A DNA stretch of 64,000 bases, from the NCBI GenBank assembly GCA_963728925.1, contig CAVSMB010000018.1, positions 1-64,000 on the forward strand, in the 5' to 3' direction. This DNA is from JBBPZA01 sp963728925. GTDB taxonomy: Bacteria; Actinomycetota; Thermoleophilia; Solirubrobacterales; Solirubrobacteraceae. A model generated the notes under the pieces. The model was not told the DNA's origin and did not search any database. It saw only the letters and a list, made by a program, of their open reading frames with translations. The translations under genes were made by a program, and so were the position numbers. Of the stretch, positions 52,194-62,442 are shown piece after piece (positions within the stretch are counted from its first letter, which is position 1; each line of letters starts with the position of its first letter).

Positions 52194-52421
52194 GTGCACC
52201 ACGCGCTGAGCCTCCTCGTCCTCGCCGCCGACGAGTCCTCGCCGGACAAGACGCCGTTCTACATCTGCGGCGGGCTCCTCGCCGCGTGGGCGGTCGTCGT
52301 GTCGGCCATCGGCATCACCCAGCCCGACTTCCCGGGCAGCGCCGCGCGGACTCGCGGCGTGTTCGCGATCTCGATCCTGCTGGTGGCCGCCGCCATCGGC
52401 ACCGCGATCGGGACGAGCTGA
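52194..52421 (+). CDS. Small two-helix membrane protein
   Basis: A 75-residue protein from GTG 52194, 12 nt after dcd. Two hydrophobic helices (F-Y-I-C-G-G-L-L-A-A-W-A-V-V-V and V-F-A-I-S-I-L-L-V-A-A-A) are joined by a short loop with Q-P-D-F-P. Family unknown. Same-strand close spacing suggests co-transcription with the PRC-like gene that follows. Confidence 0.6.
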   Translation: MHHALSLLVLAADESSPDKTPFYICGGLLAAWAVVVSAIGITQPDFPGSAARTRGVFAISILLVAAAIGTAIGTS

Positions 52422-52431
52422 CCGGCGAGCC

Positions 52432-52773
52432 GTGGCCGGCGACGACGCTCCCGCGATCTCCTACAAAGCGCTGTCGCGCGGCGTCGACGTGGTCAGCGCC
52501 GACGGCACGCGGATCGGCGCGGTGCGCGACGTGCTCGACAACGTCCGCGAGAACATCTTCGACGGCATCGTCGTCGACGCGGCAGACGGCCGGCGGCTCT
52601 TCGTCGACGCCCCGGAGGTCGCGCGCATCACCGAGGTGCAGGTGACGCTGTCCGTCGATGCCGCCCAGGCCGTCGATCTGCCGGACTACCAGAAGGGCGC
52701 GCCGGTGTACCAGGCCAACGTCCGCACCGGCCGCCTCGGGCGCTTCTTCGGGGGCGGCTGGCGCCGCAGGTAG
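52432..52773 (+). CDS. PRC-barrel-like small protein
   Basis: A 113-residue protein from GTG 52432. V-D-V-V-S-A-D-G-T-R-I-G-A-V-R-D-V, followed by I-F-D-G-I-V-V-D-A-A-D-G and R-L-F-V-D-A-P-E-V, is the beta-strand pattern of PRC-barrel/DUF2171-like domains. The C-terminus is basic and Gly-rich. These domains mediate RNA or protein contacts. No partner can be named. Confidence 0.6.
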   Translation: MAGDDAPAISYKALSRGVDVVSADGTRIGAVRDVLDNVRENIFDGIVVDAADGRRLFVDAPEVARITEVQVTLSVDAAQAVDLPDYQKGAPVYQANVRTGRLGRFFGGGWRRR

Positions 52774-52855
52774 GCGCGCCCGACGCCGGGTCGGCGACGT
52801 CGATCCGCCATCATCGGGTAGACAGAGCGGAGATGACCGACGGAGAGGACTGACG

Positions 52856-54198
<1,343 letters not shown>

Positions 54199-54202
<4 letters not shown>

Positions 54203-54549
54203 CCGCCGCGAGGCTCACCCTTCGCTACAACGCGCAGCGCGGCGCCAGGGTCGAGCGCGTGCGCTTCGGGACCCTCGACGAAGCGCTGACCGAGCTCGAG
54301 CGGCGCCTGCGCGTTCTCTCGCGCGAGGCGAGGCGTCCGGCCATCGACCTCAAGCTGCGCCGCTTCGACCCAGTCCAGCAGGTCGTTGCCCGCGGAGAGC
54401 TCGCCGTCGGCCGCGCGCGAGGCGGCGTCGACCTGCGCGGCGACGGCTCCTTCGAGGCGTTCACCGGCCGACTGCGGCGCGCGCCGATCGCCGAGGAGCT
54501 GCACGAGACGGCGTTCGACGCCCTGCGGCGCGTGCTGCGGGCGAGCTGA
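54199..54549 (+). CDS. Conserved-looking small protein behind citrate synthase
   Basis: About 110 codons follow the citrate synthase stop: L-T-L-R-Y-N-A-Q-R-G-A-R, F-G-T-L-D-E-A-L-T-E-L-E-R-R-L and F-D-P-V-Q-Q-V-V-A-R-G-E-L. Codon use and amphipathic helices suggest a real protein. No ATG or GTG exists before residue 21. A CTG overlaps the stop as CTGA (54199-54202), and a GTG at 54259 would give 96 residues. Family unknown. Cytoplasmic. Confidence 0.5.
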
Positions 54550-54554
54550 CGCTG

Positions 54555-55217
54555 CTAGGACAGCGTGAGCGCCGAGCCGTAGCGGCGCAGCCAGCGCTCG
54601 TGCCCGCGGTAGTCGGGGCAGTGGCGGGCGAGCAGGCGCCAGAAGCGCGGCGAGTGGTCCATGACCTCGAGGTGGCAGACCTCGTGGCAGATCACGTAGT
54701 CGAGCACCTCCTCGGGGGCCAGGAGCAGGCGCCAGTTGAAGCTCAGCGTCCCCGAGGTCGAGCAGCTCCCCCAGCGTGTGCGCTGGCCGCGGATCGACAG
54801 GCGCTCGTAGTCGACCCCGGCCGCCGCGACGGCCCGCTCGACGCGCGGTGCGATCTCCGCCCGCGCGACGCGGCGGTACCAGCGCTCGATCGCCGGGAGC
54901 GCATCGACGTCCGGGACGACGAGCGCGTCGCCGCGCCGGTGCGCGCGCAGCCGGCCGCGTTCGGGCACCAGGCGCAGCGGCTCACCGAGGAACGGCACGT
55001 GCCCGTCCGGGGCGCCGGCCTCCGCGCGGGCCCGCTCGAGCGCGCGCAGGCGACGCTCGATCCAGGGCCGCAGCTCGCGTACCGCAGCCTCGGCCTCGCG
55101 CGCCGGCGCCCGGCGCGGGAGCACCACCTCCACGTCGGCCCCGGCGCCGACCGTCACGCGCACGCGCCGGGCGCGATCCGAGCGTCGGATGCGGTACGGG
55201 ATGGCCTGCTCGCCCAT
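54555..55217 (-). CDS. YgjP/DUF45 family zinc metallopeptidase-like protein
   Basis: A 220-residue protein. The zincin motif H-E-V-C-H-L-E-V-M-D-H-S-P-R-F-W (H-E-x-x-H) is in the C-terminal third, with T-R-W-G-S-C-S just before, both typical of the YgjP/WLM-like group. The N-terminal part is a small beta domain. The physiological substrate is unknown. It starts 35 bp after the stop of the HD-GYP gene, on the same strand. Confidence 0.88.
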   Translation of the reverse strand: MGEQAIPYRIRRSDRARRVRVTVGAGADVEVVLPRRAPAREAEAAVRELRPWIERRLRALERARAEAGAPDGHVPFLGEPLRLVPERGRLRAHRRGDALVVPDVDALPAIERWYRRVARAEIAPRVERAVAAAGVDYERLSIRGQRTRWGSCSTSGTLSFNWRLLLAPEEVLDYVICHEVCHLEVMDHSPRFWRLLARHCPDYRGHERWLRRYGSALTLS

Positions 55218-55252
55218 GCGCCGGAGCGTAGCCGCCGGCCCGGGCGCGTCGG

Positions 55253-57349
55253 TCAGGCGGGCCGGCGGGACAGCACGCGAAGGGCGGCGGCGACGACCTC
55301 GGGGTCGAACTGCGTGCCGGCGTTGGCCTCGAGCTCCCTGCGCGCGGCCTCGGGCGTCACGCCGCGGCGATATCGCCTGTCCGAGATCATCGCGTGGTAG
55401 GCGTCGACCACGAAGACAATGCGCGCGCCGACGGGGATGTCGTCGCCGCGCAGACCGTCCGGGTAGCCCTCGCCGTCCCAGCGCTCGTGGTCGTGGCGCA
55501 CGATGCGCCGCACCTCGACGAGGAAGGGGACGTGGGCGAGGATCTGCTCGCCGGCCACCGGATGGCGCTCGACCACGCGCCGCTCGGCCTCGGTCAGCGG
55601 CGCCGGCTTGTTGAGGATCGCGTCGGGCACGGCGATCTTGCCGATGTCGTGGAAGATCGCTCCGTAGCGGACGTCGCGGAGCAGCTCGCTGGTAAGCCCC
55701 AGCTCGCGGGCGACGGCGACCGCGAGCTCGGCGATGCAGCGCGCGTGGTCGGCCGTGTAGACGTCCCGGGCCTCCAGCGCGGCAGCGAGCGCCTCGGCGG
55801 TGCCCTGGTAGGTCTGCTCGAGCGTCGTGTAGAGCTGCGCTGTGTGGAGCGCCGCCCCGAGATGGTCGGCGACGCTCTGCACGAGGTACGCCTCCTCGCC
55901 CGCGAACGCCCCGGGCGCGCGCGCCTGGAGATCGAGCGCGCCCCACTGCTCAGGCCCCGAGTAGACGGGCACCGCGAGCTGCGCGCGCATCCCGTCGGCC
56001 AGCCCGTCGTCCAGCGCATCGCGCGAGGCGTCGTGGACGACCACCGGCCGGCGCTCGCGCAGGCAGCGGCCGACCGCCCCGACGTCCCGGGGCCACCTGC
56101 ACCCCTCTTCCCCGGCCGCCGCGCCCGCGCCCGCGACCACCGCGACGTGCCGGTCCTCGTCGAGCCGCACGAGCACGCAGCGCTCGTAGCCGAGGTGGCC
56201 GCAGAGCTCCTCCACGGTGGTCCTGGCGATGGCCTGCGGGTCGAGCAGGCGCGACAGCTTCGCCCCCACCGCGACGGCCTCGGCCAGGCGCTCCGGAGCG
56301 CCGGCCCGGGCCGCCGCGACATCGCCATCCGCCCCAGGCGCCGAGGAGGCGCGAATCCGGCGTGTCGGGCGCGCCGGCGCGTGCTTGGCCTCACGCAAGG
56401 CGCGGTCGGCGCGCTCGATGAGGTCGGTCGCCGTGTCGCCCCGACGCCGGCCGGCCACGCCGGCCGCGGCACCGAGCTCGCGACCGCCGGGCACCGGGGC
56501 ACGCCGCAGCTCCGACAGCGCGCGGTCTACCACCGGCTCGGCATCCTCCAGGCCGGTGCCGGGAAGCAGCAAGGTGAACTCGTCGCCACCGAAGCGCGCC
56601 ACGGTGTCGTGCAGGCGCACGGCGCCGCGCAGCAGCGCGCCGACGGCTCGCAGGACGGCGTCGCCCGCGAGATGCCCGTCGCGCTCGTTGACCGACTTGA
56701 AGTCGTCGAGGTCGACGAGCGCGAGGGCCAAGGCGCTGCCGTCGCGCTCGCTGCGCGACAGCTCCTCGCGCAGGCGGGTCTCGAAGGCCGCGTGGTTGAG
56801 GCAGCCGGTCAGCGAGTCGTAGGTCGCGGCGCGACAGGCGGCCGCATGGTCCTCGGCGTTGCGCAGCGCCGGGGCGGCGAGCTCGACGAGCGCCTCGAGC
56901 GCCTCGGTCTCCTCGTCCCCGATGCGCCGTGTCCCGTTGAAGCAGGCGGTCACGGCGCCGTCGGGCTCCTCGCCGCGCCGGCGCAGGGGCACCGACACCG
57001 CCGCGCGGGTGCCGCGCAGCCCGGCGGTGGTGGCGGGGAGCAGGGCCTCCTCGTCGCAGGTGTTGGAGAACGCGGGAAGGCCCGTGCGCGCCGCGAGGCC
57101 GCACAGGCCCTCTCCAGGCCCGCGCCGGAGCCCGACGAGCTGTTCGCTGACGCCGTGCACCGCTACGGCTTTCATCCCCTGCTCGGCGCCGCCGGCGAAG
57201 GCGATCACCGAGTCCGCGCCGGTGGCGGCGGCCGCCTCGCTGCACAGCGTGGCGAGGACCTCCTCGGGGCGCAGGCTGGCGCCCAGGCGCCTCAGCGCCT
57301 CGAGCTGCCTCTGCGCATCGGTATTACCGGTGAGGTCGGGATATCGCAT
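55253..57349 (-). CDS. GAF-GGDEF-GAF-HD-GYP signalling protein
   Basis: A 698-residue c-di-GMP-type protein. Order: GAF (about 15-165), a diguanylate cyclase domain with V-A-R-F-G-G-D-E-F (intact GGDEF; about 175-320), a second GAF (about 355-500), then HD-GYP (about 510-690). The last has H-D-I-G-K-I-A-V-P-D and H-E-R-W-D-G-E-G-Y-P-D-G, so it may both make and break c-di-GMP. The two GAF domains suggest control by small ligands or light. It has no membrane segment. Confidence 0.92.
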   Translation of the reverse strand: MRYPDLTGNTDAQRQLEALRRLGASLRPEEVLATLCSEAAAATGADSVIAFAGGAEQGMKAVAVHGVSEQLVGLRRGPGEGLCGLAARTGLPAFSNTCDEEALLPATTAGLRGTRAAVSVPLRRRGEEPDGAVTACFNGTRRIGDEETEALEALVELAAPALRNAEDHAAACRAATYDSLTGCLNHAAFETRLREELSRSERDGSALALALVDLDDFKSVNERDGHLAGDAVLRAVGALLRGAVRLHDTVARFGGDEFTLLLPGTGLEDAEPVVDRALSELRRAPVPGGRELGAAAGVAGRRRGDTATDLIERADRALREAKHAPARPTRRIRASSAPGADGDVAAARAGAPERLAEAVAVGAKLSRLLDPQAIARTTVEELCGHLGYERCVLVRLDEDRHVAVVAGAGAAAGEEGCRWPRDVGAVGRCLRERRPVVVHDASRDALDDGLADGMRAQLAVPVYSGPEQWGALDLQARAPGAFAGEEAYLVQSVADHLGAALHTAQLYTTLEQTYQGTAEALAAALEARDVYTADHARCIAELAVAVARELGLTSELLRDVRYGAIFHDIGKIAVPDAILNKPAPLTEAERRVVERHPVAGEQILAHVPFLVEVRRIVRHDHERWDGEGYPDGLRGDDIPVGARIVFVVDAYHAMISDRRYRRGVTPEAARRELEANAGTQFDPEVVAAALRVLSRRPA

Positions 57350-57359
57350 ACTGCGCCAA

Positions 57360-57689
57360 ATGGAACGGTGGCGCGTTGAGCTTCCTTCCGGTGTGCAGCC
57401 GCCCTTCGAGGTCTACGTCAACGGCGTCGCGCAGCGCGAGGGTGCCGATTTCGTCCGGCAAGGCGACCGGCTGGTGTTCGAGCGCCCGCTGGCGAAGGAG
57501 GGGCGGCTGGGCCCGTGGCGCTGGTTCCTGGGCGCCTGGGGGATCGGCACCTACCGCAAGAACGACGTCGTCGACGTCCGCTACGAGCGCGACGGCCGCA
57601 TGCTCGTCGCCCACGCCCTCGAGATCACGCCGCCGCGATCACGCGGTCGGACGCCGGGGACGGGCGCTCCCACGGACGCAGGAGCCTGA
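57360..57689 (+). CDS. Small conserved-looking protein, unknown
   Basis: A 109-residue protein from ATG 57360, divergent from the HD-GYP gene by 10 bp. Blocks are W-R-V-E-L-P-S-G-V-Q-P-P-F-E-V-Y-V-N-G-V, then L-G-P-W-R-W-F-L-G-A-W-G-I-G-T-Y and K-N-D-V-V-D-V-R-Y-E-R-D-G. It looks like a compact beta protein. I do not recognise the family. Its end overlaps the convergent metF gene by 65 nt. Confidence 0.6.
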   Translation: MERWRVELPSGVQPPFEVYVNGVAQREGADFVRQGDRLVFERPLAKEGRLGPWRWFLGAWGIGTYRKNDVVDVRYERDGRMLVAHALEITPPRSRGRTPGTGAPTDAGA

Positions 57690-58545
57690 GCGCCGAGAGG
57701 ATCGCTCGCGTCGAGGACGACTTGTTGAGCGTGTAGAAGTGGACTCCCGGCGCCCCGCGGGCCAGCAGGTCGGCGCACTGGGCGGTGGCGTAGGCGACCC
57801 CGAACTCCACCACCGCGGCGGGGTCGTCTGCCCGCAGCTCGAGCTGCGCGAGCAGCTGCGGCGGGATCGAGGCGCCGCACATCGAGGTGAAGCGCTTGAT
57901 CTGGCCGACGTCGGTGACCGGGATGATCCCCGGCAGGATCGGGACATGGACGCCCGCCGCGCGCGCCTCGCGCACGAAGTCGAAGTACATCCGATTGTCG
58001 AAGAAGAGCTGGGTGATGAGGAAGCGCGCGCCCGCCTCGACCTTCTCGCGCAGGAAGCGCAGGTCGCTGGCGAGGTCCGGCGCCTCCGGATGGACCTCGG
58101 GGAAGCAGGCCGCGCCGATCGCGAAGTCATAGCCGGCCGCGAGCAGGCCGATGAGCTGGGTCGAGTACTCCAGGCCACCTGGGGTCGGCCGCCACTCAGT
58201 CTCGCCGCGCGGCGGGTCACCGCGGAGCGCGAGCACGTTGTCTATGCCCGCGCCGCGGACGTCGTCGACGATCTCGCGCAGCTGCTCCGTCGTCGCTCCG
58301 ACGCAACTCAGATGGGCCATCGCCTCGATCCCGTGATCGCCCTTGAGCGACTTCACGATGCCGATCGTGCGGTCGCGCGTGGAGCCGCCCGCGCCATAGG
58401 TGACCGAGGCGAAGTCGGGCTCAAGCGGAGCGAGCTCCGAGAGCGCGCGCTGGAGGTTCGCCTCGCCCTCCGGACTCTTCGGCGGGAAGAACTCGAAGGA
58501 GAAGACGGGCTCGCCCTTGGCCTCGAGAATCGCGTCGATGCGCAT
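57625..58545 (-). CDS. metF: Methylenetetrahydrofolate reductase
   Basis: A 306-residue MetF TIM barrel with F-S-F-E-F-F-P-P-K-S (substrate Glu), V-T-Y-G-A-G-G-S-T-R, A-H-L-S-C-V-G, L-A-L-R-G-D-P-P and I-T-Q-L-F-F-D-N. It reduces methylene-THF to methyl-THF with FAD and NADH for methionine synthesis. Bacterial length, no regulatory domain. It forms part of a same-strand pair with the MBL gene 20 bp upstream. Confidence 0.94.
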   Translation of the reverse strand: MRIDAILEAKGEPVFSFEFFPPKSPEGEANLQRALSELAPLEPDFASVTYGAGGSTRDRTIGIVKSLKGDHGIEAMAHLSCVGATTEQLREIVDDVRGAGIDNVLALRGDPPRGETEWRPTPGGLEYSTQLIGLLAAGYDFAIGAACFPEVHPEAPDLASDLRFLREKVEAGARFLITQLFFDNRMYFDFVREARAAGVHVPILPGIIPVTDVGQIKRFTSMCGASIPPQLLAQLELRADDPAAVVEFGVAYATAQCADLLARGAPGVHFYTLNKSSSTRAILSALRLLRPWERPSPASDRVIAAA

Positions 58546-58565
58546 CCGGAGATTCTAGGCGTCTC

Positions 58566-59576
58566 TCAGGCGGCTGCGTCGGCCGCCAGGGCCCACTGCG
58601 CCGGCTCAGCGCCGTCGCCGATCGCCTCGCCGAGCGCTTCGAGGTGGGTCAGGTAGCACAGCGTCTCCGACAGCCACCACATCGCGTTGGCCTCGGTCAC
58701 CGCCTCGCCGTAGACGCGCGGGGCCAGCTCGAAGGCGGTCAGCGGGCCGTCGCGCAGGGCGATCCGCAGGGCGTCGAGGCGCTCGCCGACGAGCGCGCGG
58801 TTGGCCTGCACGTGCCCGCCCACCTCGGTGAACGGCCTGCCGTGGCCTGACAGGCACAGCCGCGCGCCGAGGCGGTCGACCTTGTCGAGCGAGTCCAGGA
58901 ACTCTCCCGCCGGGTCGGGTGAGTAGCCGTAGTCGTAGTAGGGCGAGACGCGGCCGAGCAGGTGGTCGCCCGAGATCAGGAGCCGTCGCTCGGGCTGGTG
59001 GAGGCAGACGTGCGACGGCGCGTGGCCCGGGGTCTCGACCACGCGCCACGTCCCGAGGTGGGTCTCGACCTCGACGCCCTCGAGGAGGTAGCGCTCGGGC
59101 TCCACGAAGCGGGCCACGCCGATCCCGCGCCTGCGGCGCTCCTCCGCCCAGCGCCGCAGGGGCTCCTCGGGGATGCCGCTCGTCCGCGCGATCTCCAGGC
59201 GGTGCTCGAGCGCGACGTCGGGGTTCTGCGCCGCCGCGCGGATGTGTCGGTCGTTGGGGTGCATCCACAGCTGACACTTCGCGCGGTCGACGATCGGCCC
59301 CGCCTGCCCGTAGTGGTCGGAGTGGCCGTGGGTCACGACGAGCAGTCGCACGTGCTCGAGGCGCAGGTTGACCATCGCCATCGCGCGCTCGAGGTTGGCC
59401 ATGGAGCCCGGCTCGTGCATCCCCGTGTCGACCAGCACGATCCCGTCGCCGGCCGCGAGGGCCCACGCGTTGCAATGGGGCACGCCCGGCCACGGGAGCG
59501 GCAGCCGCAGCCGCCACACGCCGGGCACCACGCGCTCGCCCCGGCCGACCTCTCGCCTGCGGCTGGCCTCCGGCAT
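58566..59576 (-). CDS. MBL-fold metallohydrolase
   Basis: A 336-residue metallo-beta-lactamase-fold enzyme. The metal motif T-H-G-H-S-D-H-Y-G (H-x-H-x-D-H) is followed by later ligands in T-P-G-H-A-P-S-H-V and I-S-G-D-H-L, and an S-G-H-G-R-P block. The C-terminal 90 residues form a winged-helix-like tail (A-M-W-W-L-S-E-T-L-C-Y-L), common in glyoxalase-II-related MBL proteins such as LACTB2. Substrate unknown. Divergent from the fusion gene at 59627. Confidence 0.88.
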   Translation of the reverse strand: MPEASRRREVGRGERVVPGVWRLRLPLPWPGVPHCNAWALAAGDGIVLVDTGMHEPGSMANLERAMAMVNLRLEHVRLLVVTHGHSDHYGQAGPIVDRAKCQLWMHPNDRHIRAAAQNPDVALEHRLEIARTSGIPEEPLRRWAEERRRRGIGVARFVEPERYLLEGVEVETHLGTWRVVETPGHAPSHVCLHQPERRLLISGDHLLGRVSPYYDYGYSPDPAGEFLDSLDKVDRLGARLCLSGHGRPFTEVGGHVQANRALVGERLDALRIALRDGPLTAFELAPRVYGEAVTEANAMWWLSETLCYLTHLEALGEAIGDGAEPAQWALAADAAA

Positions 59577-59626
59577 CGCCCGGAACCCTAGACGTAGACT
59601 GGGGCGTCTACGGGTGACGACGGAGG

Positions 59627-60931
59627 ATGATCGGGATGGCGGACAAGGCGACGAAGGACCAGGGGACGAACGGCGGCGACACCGCGCGGGCGGCAGCCAT
59701 CCCGACCGGCCACGACGCCGCGCAAGCAGCGGTCACCCCGACCGACCGCGACGCCTCGCAGGTCGCAGCGCGCTACTTCGCCGCGCTCGGGGACCGCGAC
59801 GCCGAGGGCATGGCCGCGTGCTGGGAGCCGGGCGGTGTGGACCGCCTCATCGGCATGGCCGACCTCGTGGCCCCCGACGACGTGCGCAGCTGGTTCGGCG
59901 AGCTCTTCGCGGCGATGCCCGACTTCTCGCTCGAGGTCCTCGGCACGACGACCGAGGCGGAGCGCTGCGCGGTCCGCTGGCGGGCGCGCGGCACGTTCGC
60001 GGGCCCCGGCCCGTTCCAGGGCCTCGAGCCGACCGGCGCGCGCGTCGAGATGGAGGGCTGCGACGTGCTGCAGGTGCGCGACGGTCGCATCGCCCACAAC
60101 GACGCCTACCTCGACGGGATGGAGCTGGCGCGCCAGCTCGGGGCGATCCCGGCTCGGGGCTCGAAGACCGACATGCGCATGACAGCGGCGCTCAACGCGC
60201 GCACGAAGGTCGGCAAGCGCGTCGCCGACCCGCCCGAGGAGATCGCCGACGGCGTGTGGATCGTGCGGGGCGGCGTCCCGCGCAAGGGCTTCAACGTCTT
60301 CTTCGTGCGCGACGGCGACGGGGTGCTCATGTTCGACGCCGGCATCCGCGCCATGACCAACGCGCTGGGCGCCGCCGGCACGCAGCTCGGCGGGATCACC
60401 CGCATCGTGCTGGGCCATAGCCACGCCGACCACCGCGGCGCCGCCGCGGGCCTCCGCGGCATCCCGATCTACGTGCATCCGGACGAGGTGGCCGACGCCC
60501 AGGGCGACGGCGGCGCGCACTACATGGACGTCTACAAGGTCGCTCGCCCCGCCCGCTGGCTGTACCCGTCGCTGCTTCGCAGCTGGGACGGCGGGCCCCT
60601 CGAGGTGGCCGGGACGGTCAGCGAGGGCGACGACGTCGCCGGCTTCCGCGTCGTCCATATCCCCGGTCACGCGCCCGGCATGATCGCTCTGTGGCGCGCG
60701 GCCGACCGGCTCGCGCTGGTCTCTGACGGCGTCTACACCGTCGACGCCGAGCGCTTCACCCCCGGCCCGCCGCGCGTCGCCCATTCCGCGTTCAACCTCG
60801 ACACCGAGCAGGCCCGCGCAAGCGTGCGCAAGCTCGCAGCGCTCGAGCCTGCCGCCGCGTGGCCGGGACATGCGGAGCCGCTCACCGGGGACGTCCGCGC
60901 GCAGCTCGAGCGCGCGGCCGACACGACGTAG
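59627..60931 (+). CDS. SnoaL/NTF2-MBL fusion protein
   Basis: A 434-residue two-domain protein. Residues about 45-175 are SnoaL-like (A-A-R-Y-F-A-A-L-G-D-R-D-A-E-G-M, then V-R-W-R-A-R-G-T-F). Residues about 205-430 are an MBL domain: H-S-H-A-D-H-R-G, H-I-P-G-H-A-P-G, S-D-G-V and W-P-G-H-A-E-P. The first metal motif reads G-H-S-H-A-D-H, complete. The N-terminal 40 residues are low complexity. An ATG at 59636 is an alternative start. The combination suggests a modified small-molecule hydrolase. Confidence 0.85.
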   Translation: MIGMADKATKDQGTNGGDTARAAAIPTGHDAAQAAVTPTDRDASQVAARYFAALGDRDAEGMAACWEPGGVDRLIGMADLVAPDDVRSWFGELFAAMPDFSLEVLGTTTEAERCAVRWRARGTFAGPGPFQGLEPTGARVEMEGCDVLQVRDGRIAHNDAYLDGMELARQLGAIPARGSKTDMRMTAALNARTKVGKRVADPPEEIADGVWIVRGGVPRKGFNVFFVRDGDGVLMFDAGIRAMTNALGAAGTQLGGITRIVLGHSHADHRGAAAGLRGIPIYVHPDEVADAQGDGGAHYMDVYKVARPARWLYPSLLRSWDGGPLEVAGTVSEGDDVAGFRVVHIPGHAPGMIALWRAADRLALVSDGVYTVDAERFTPGPPRVAHSAFNLDTEQARASVRKLAALEPAAAWPGHAEPLTGDVRAQLERAADTT

Positions 60932-60933
60932 GG

Positions 60934-61290
60934 GTGGGCCGCCGCAACCGCCGGCGCGCCCGCGAGCGGCCCTCGGCGCCGGCCACCGACTACACCGACG
61001 CCGAGGGCAACGTGCTCGCGCTGCGCGGCTCGATGACCCCGCGGACGCGGGAGGAGTACCGCGCCGCGCTCGCGGGCTCGCCGCTCTCACGCGAGGACGC
61101 CTGGCAGCGCGCGGTGGAGTTCCTCTTCGAGCGGCTCGCCGTCCGCTGGACGGTGGCCGGGCTGCCCATCGAGCGCCAGAAGGAGCTGCTCGCCCGCTGG
61201 CGCTTCGCGTCCGAGGAGGAGCGCGCGTGGATCCGCGGGATCCTTCGCGAGCACCTTGCCGAGCACTTCCCCGAGCTGCCGGCGCCGTGA
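60934..61290 (+). CDS. Small Arg-rich helical protein
   Basis: A 118-residue protein from GTG 60934, 2 nt after the fusion gene stop. The N-terminus is strongly basic. The body is helical with Y-R-A-A-L-A-G-S-P-L-S-R-E-D-A-W-Q-R and F-L-F-E-R-L-A-V-R-W-T-V-A-G. Family not recognised. The spacing suggests co-translation with the SnoaL-MBL gene and perhaps with the aminopeptidase that follows. Confidence 0.6.
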   Translation: MGRRNRRRARERPSAPATDYTDAEGNVLALRGSMTPRTREEYRAALAGSPLSREDAWQRAVEFLFERLAVRWTVAGLPIERQKELLARWRFASEEERAWIRGILREHLAEHFPELPAP

Positions 61291-61321
61291 TGGGCGCGAT
61301 CTCCGACCGAGAGCCGGCGCC

Positions 61322-62410
61322 GTGAGCGACGGCCTCGACCCGGCCCGCTTCGCCGACCTGCTGGCCGGATACTGCCTCGAGGTCGAGGCCGGCCAGCAGG
61401 TGCTCGTGCGCTCGACCACCCTCGCCGCGCCGCTGGTGCTCGAGCTCCAGCGCGCGGTCCTCGAGCGCGAGGCGTGGCCGCTGCTGCGCGTCGAGCTGCC
61501 CGGCGAGTCGGAGGGGTTCTTCGCGCACGCGCGCGACGGCCAGCTCGACGGCCACCCGGCGCTTGCGCTCGGCGAGGCGCAGGGCGTCGACAGCTCGCTG
61601 CGCGTCATGGCCCCCGACAACACGCGGGCCCTCGCCGCGGTGGATCCCGAGCGGATCGCGCGCGCGGCGCGCGCGCGGCGGCCGGTGCGCGAGGCGGCCC
61701 TCGGCCGGCGCTGGTCGCTGACCCTGTGGCCGACGGCCGCCTCGGCGCAGGAGGCCGGCATGGGCCTCGCCGAGTTCGCCCGCTTCGTCCGGGGCGCGCT
61801 GTTCCTGGACCGCGATGACCCGGTCGCCGCCTGGCGCGAGCTGCGCGACCGCCAGGCAGCGCTCATCGAGCGGCTGCGCGATGCCCGCGAGCTGCGCATC
61901 GAGGCGCCGGGCACCGACCTGACGGTTCGCGTGGAGGGCCGCACGTGGGTCAACTCCGACGGACGGCGCAACATGCCCTCGGGCGAGGTCTTCACCTCCC
62001 CCTTGGAGGACAGCGCGAACGGCACGATCCGCTACACGATCCCTTCCAGCCCCGCCGGGGTCGAAGTGGCGGGCATCGAGCTGACCTTCCGCGACGGGGA
62101 GGTGGTGCAGGCGCGCGCGGAGCGCGGCGAGGACTACCTGTCGCGGACGCTCGCGACCGACCCCGGCGCGCGCCGGCTCGGCGAGATCGGCATCGGCACC
62201 AACACCGGGATCGAGCGCCCGGTGGGGAACATCCTCTTCGACGAGAAGCTGGGCGGGACCGTGCACCTTGCGGTGGGCCGCAGCTACCCCGAGGCGGGCG
62301 GCGTCAACGAGTCCGCGGTGCACTGGGACATGATCTGCGACCTGCGCACGGGCGGCCGGCTGACCGCGGACGGCGACCCCGTCGTGAAGGACGGGCGCAT
62401 CGCCGCGTAG
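61322..62410 (+). CDS. M29-family metallo-aminopeptidase (AmpS type)
   Basis: A 362-residue M29 aminopeptidase from GTG 61322. Signatures are the W-V-N-S-D-G-R-R-N-M-P-S-G-E-V region with the first metal Glu, R-L-G-E-I-G-I-G-T-N with the second Glu, L-F-D-E-K-L-G-G-T-V-H-L-A-V-G-R-S-Y and the late S-A-V-H-W-D-M-I. These are cytoplasmic dicobalt/dizinc enzymes that remove N-terminal residues. The family's usual size is 360-410. A P1-type peptidase lies just beyond the next gene. Confidence 0.92.
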   Translation: MSDGLDPARFADLLAGYCLEVEAGQQVLVRSTTLAAPLVLELQRAVLEREAWPLLRVELPGESEGFFAHARDGQLDGHPALALGEAQGVDSSLRVMAPDNTRALAAVDPERIARAARARRPVREAALGRRWSLTLWPTAASAQEAGMGLAEFARFVRGALFLDRDDPVAAWRELRDRQAALIERLRDARELRIEAPGTDLTVRVEGRTWVNSDGRRNMPSGEVFTSPLEDSANGTIRYTIPSSPAGVEVAGIELTFRDGEVVQARAERGEDYLSRTLATDPGARRLGEIGIGTNTGIERPVGNILFDEKLGGTVHLAVGRSYPEAGGVNESAVHWDMICDLRTGGRLTADGDPVVKDGRIAA

Positions 62411-62442
62411 CAAGCGTCGCGCCGCGCGCTACCGTCGGAGCC

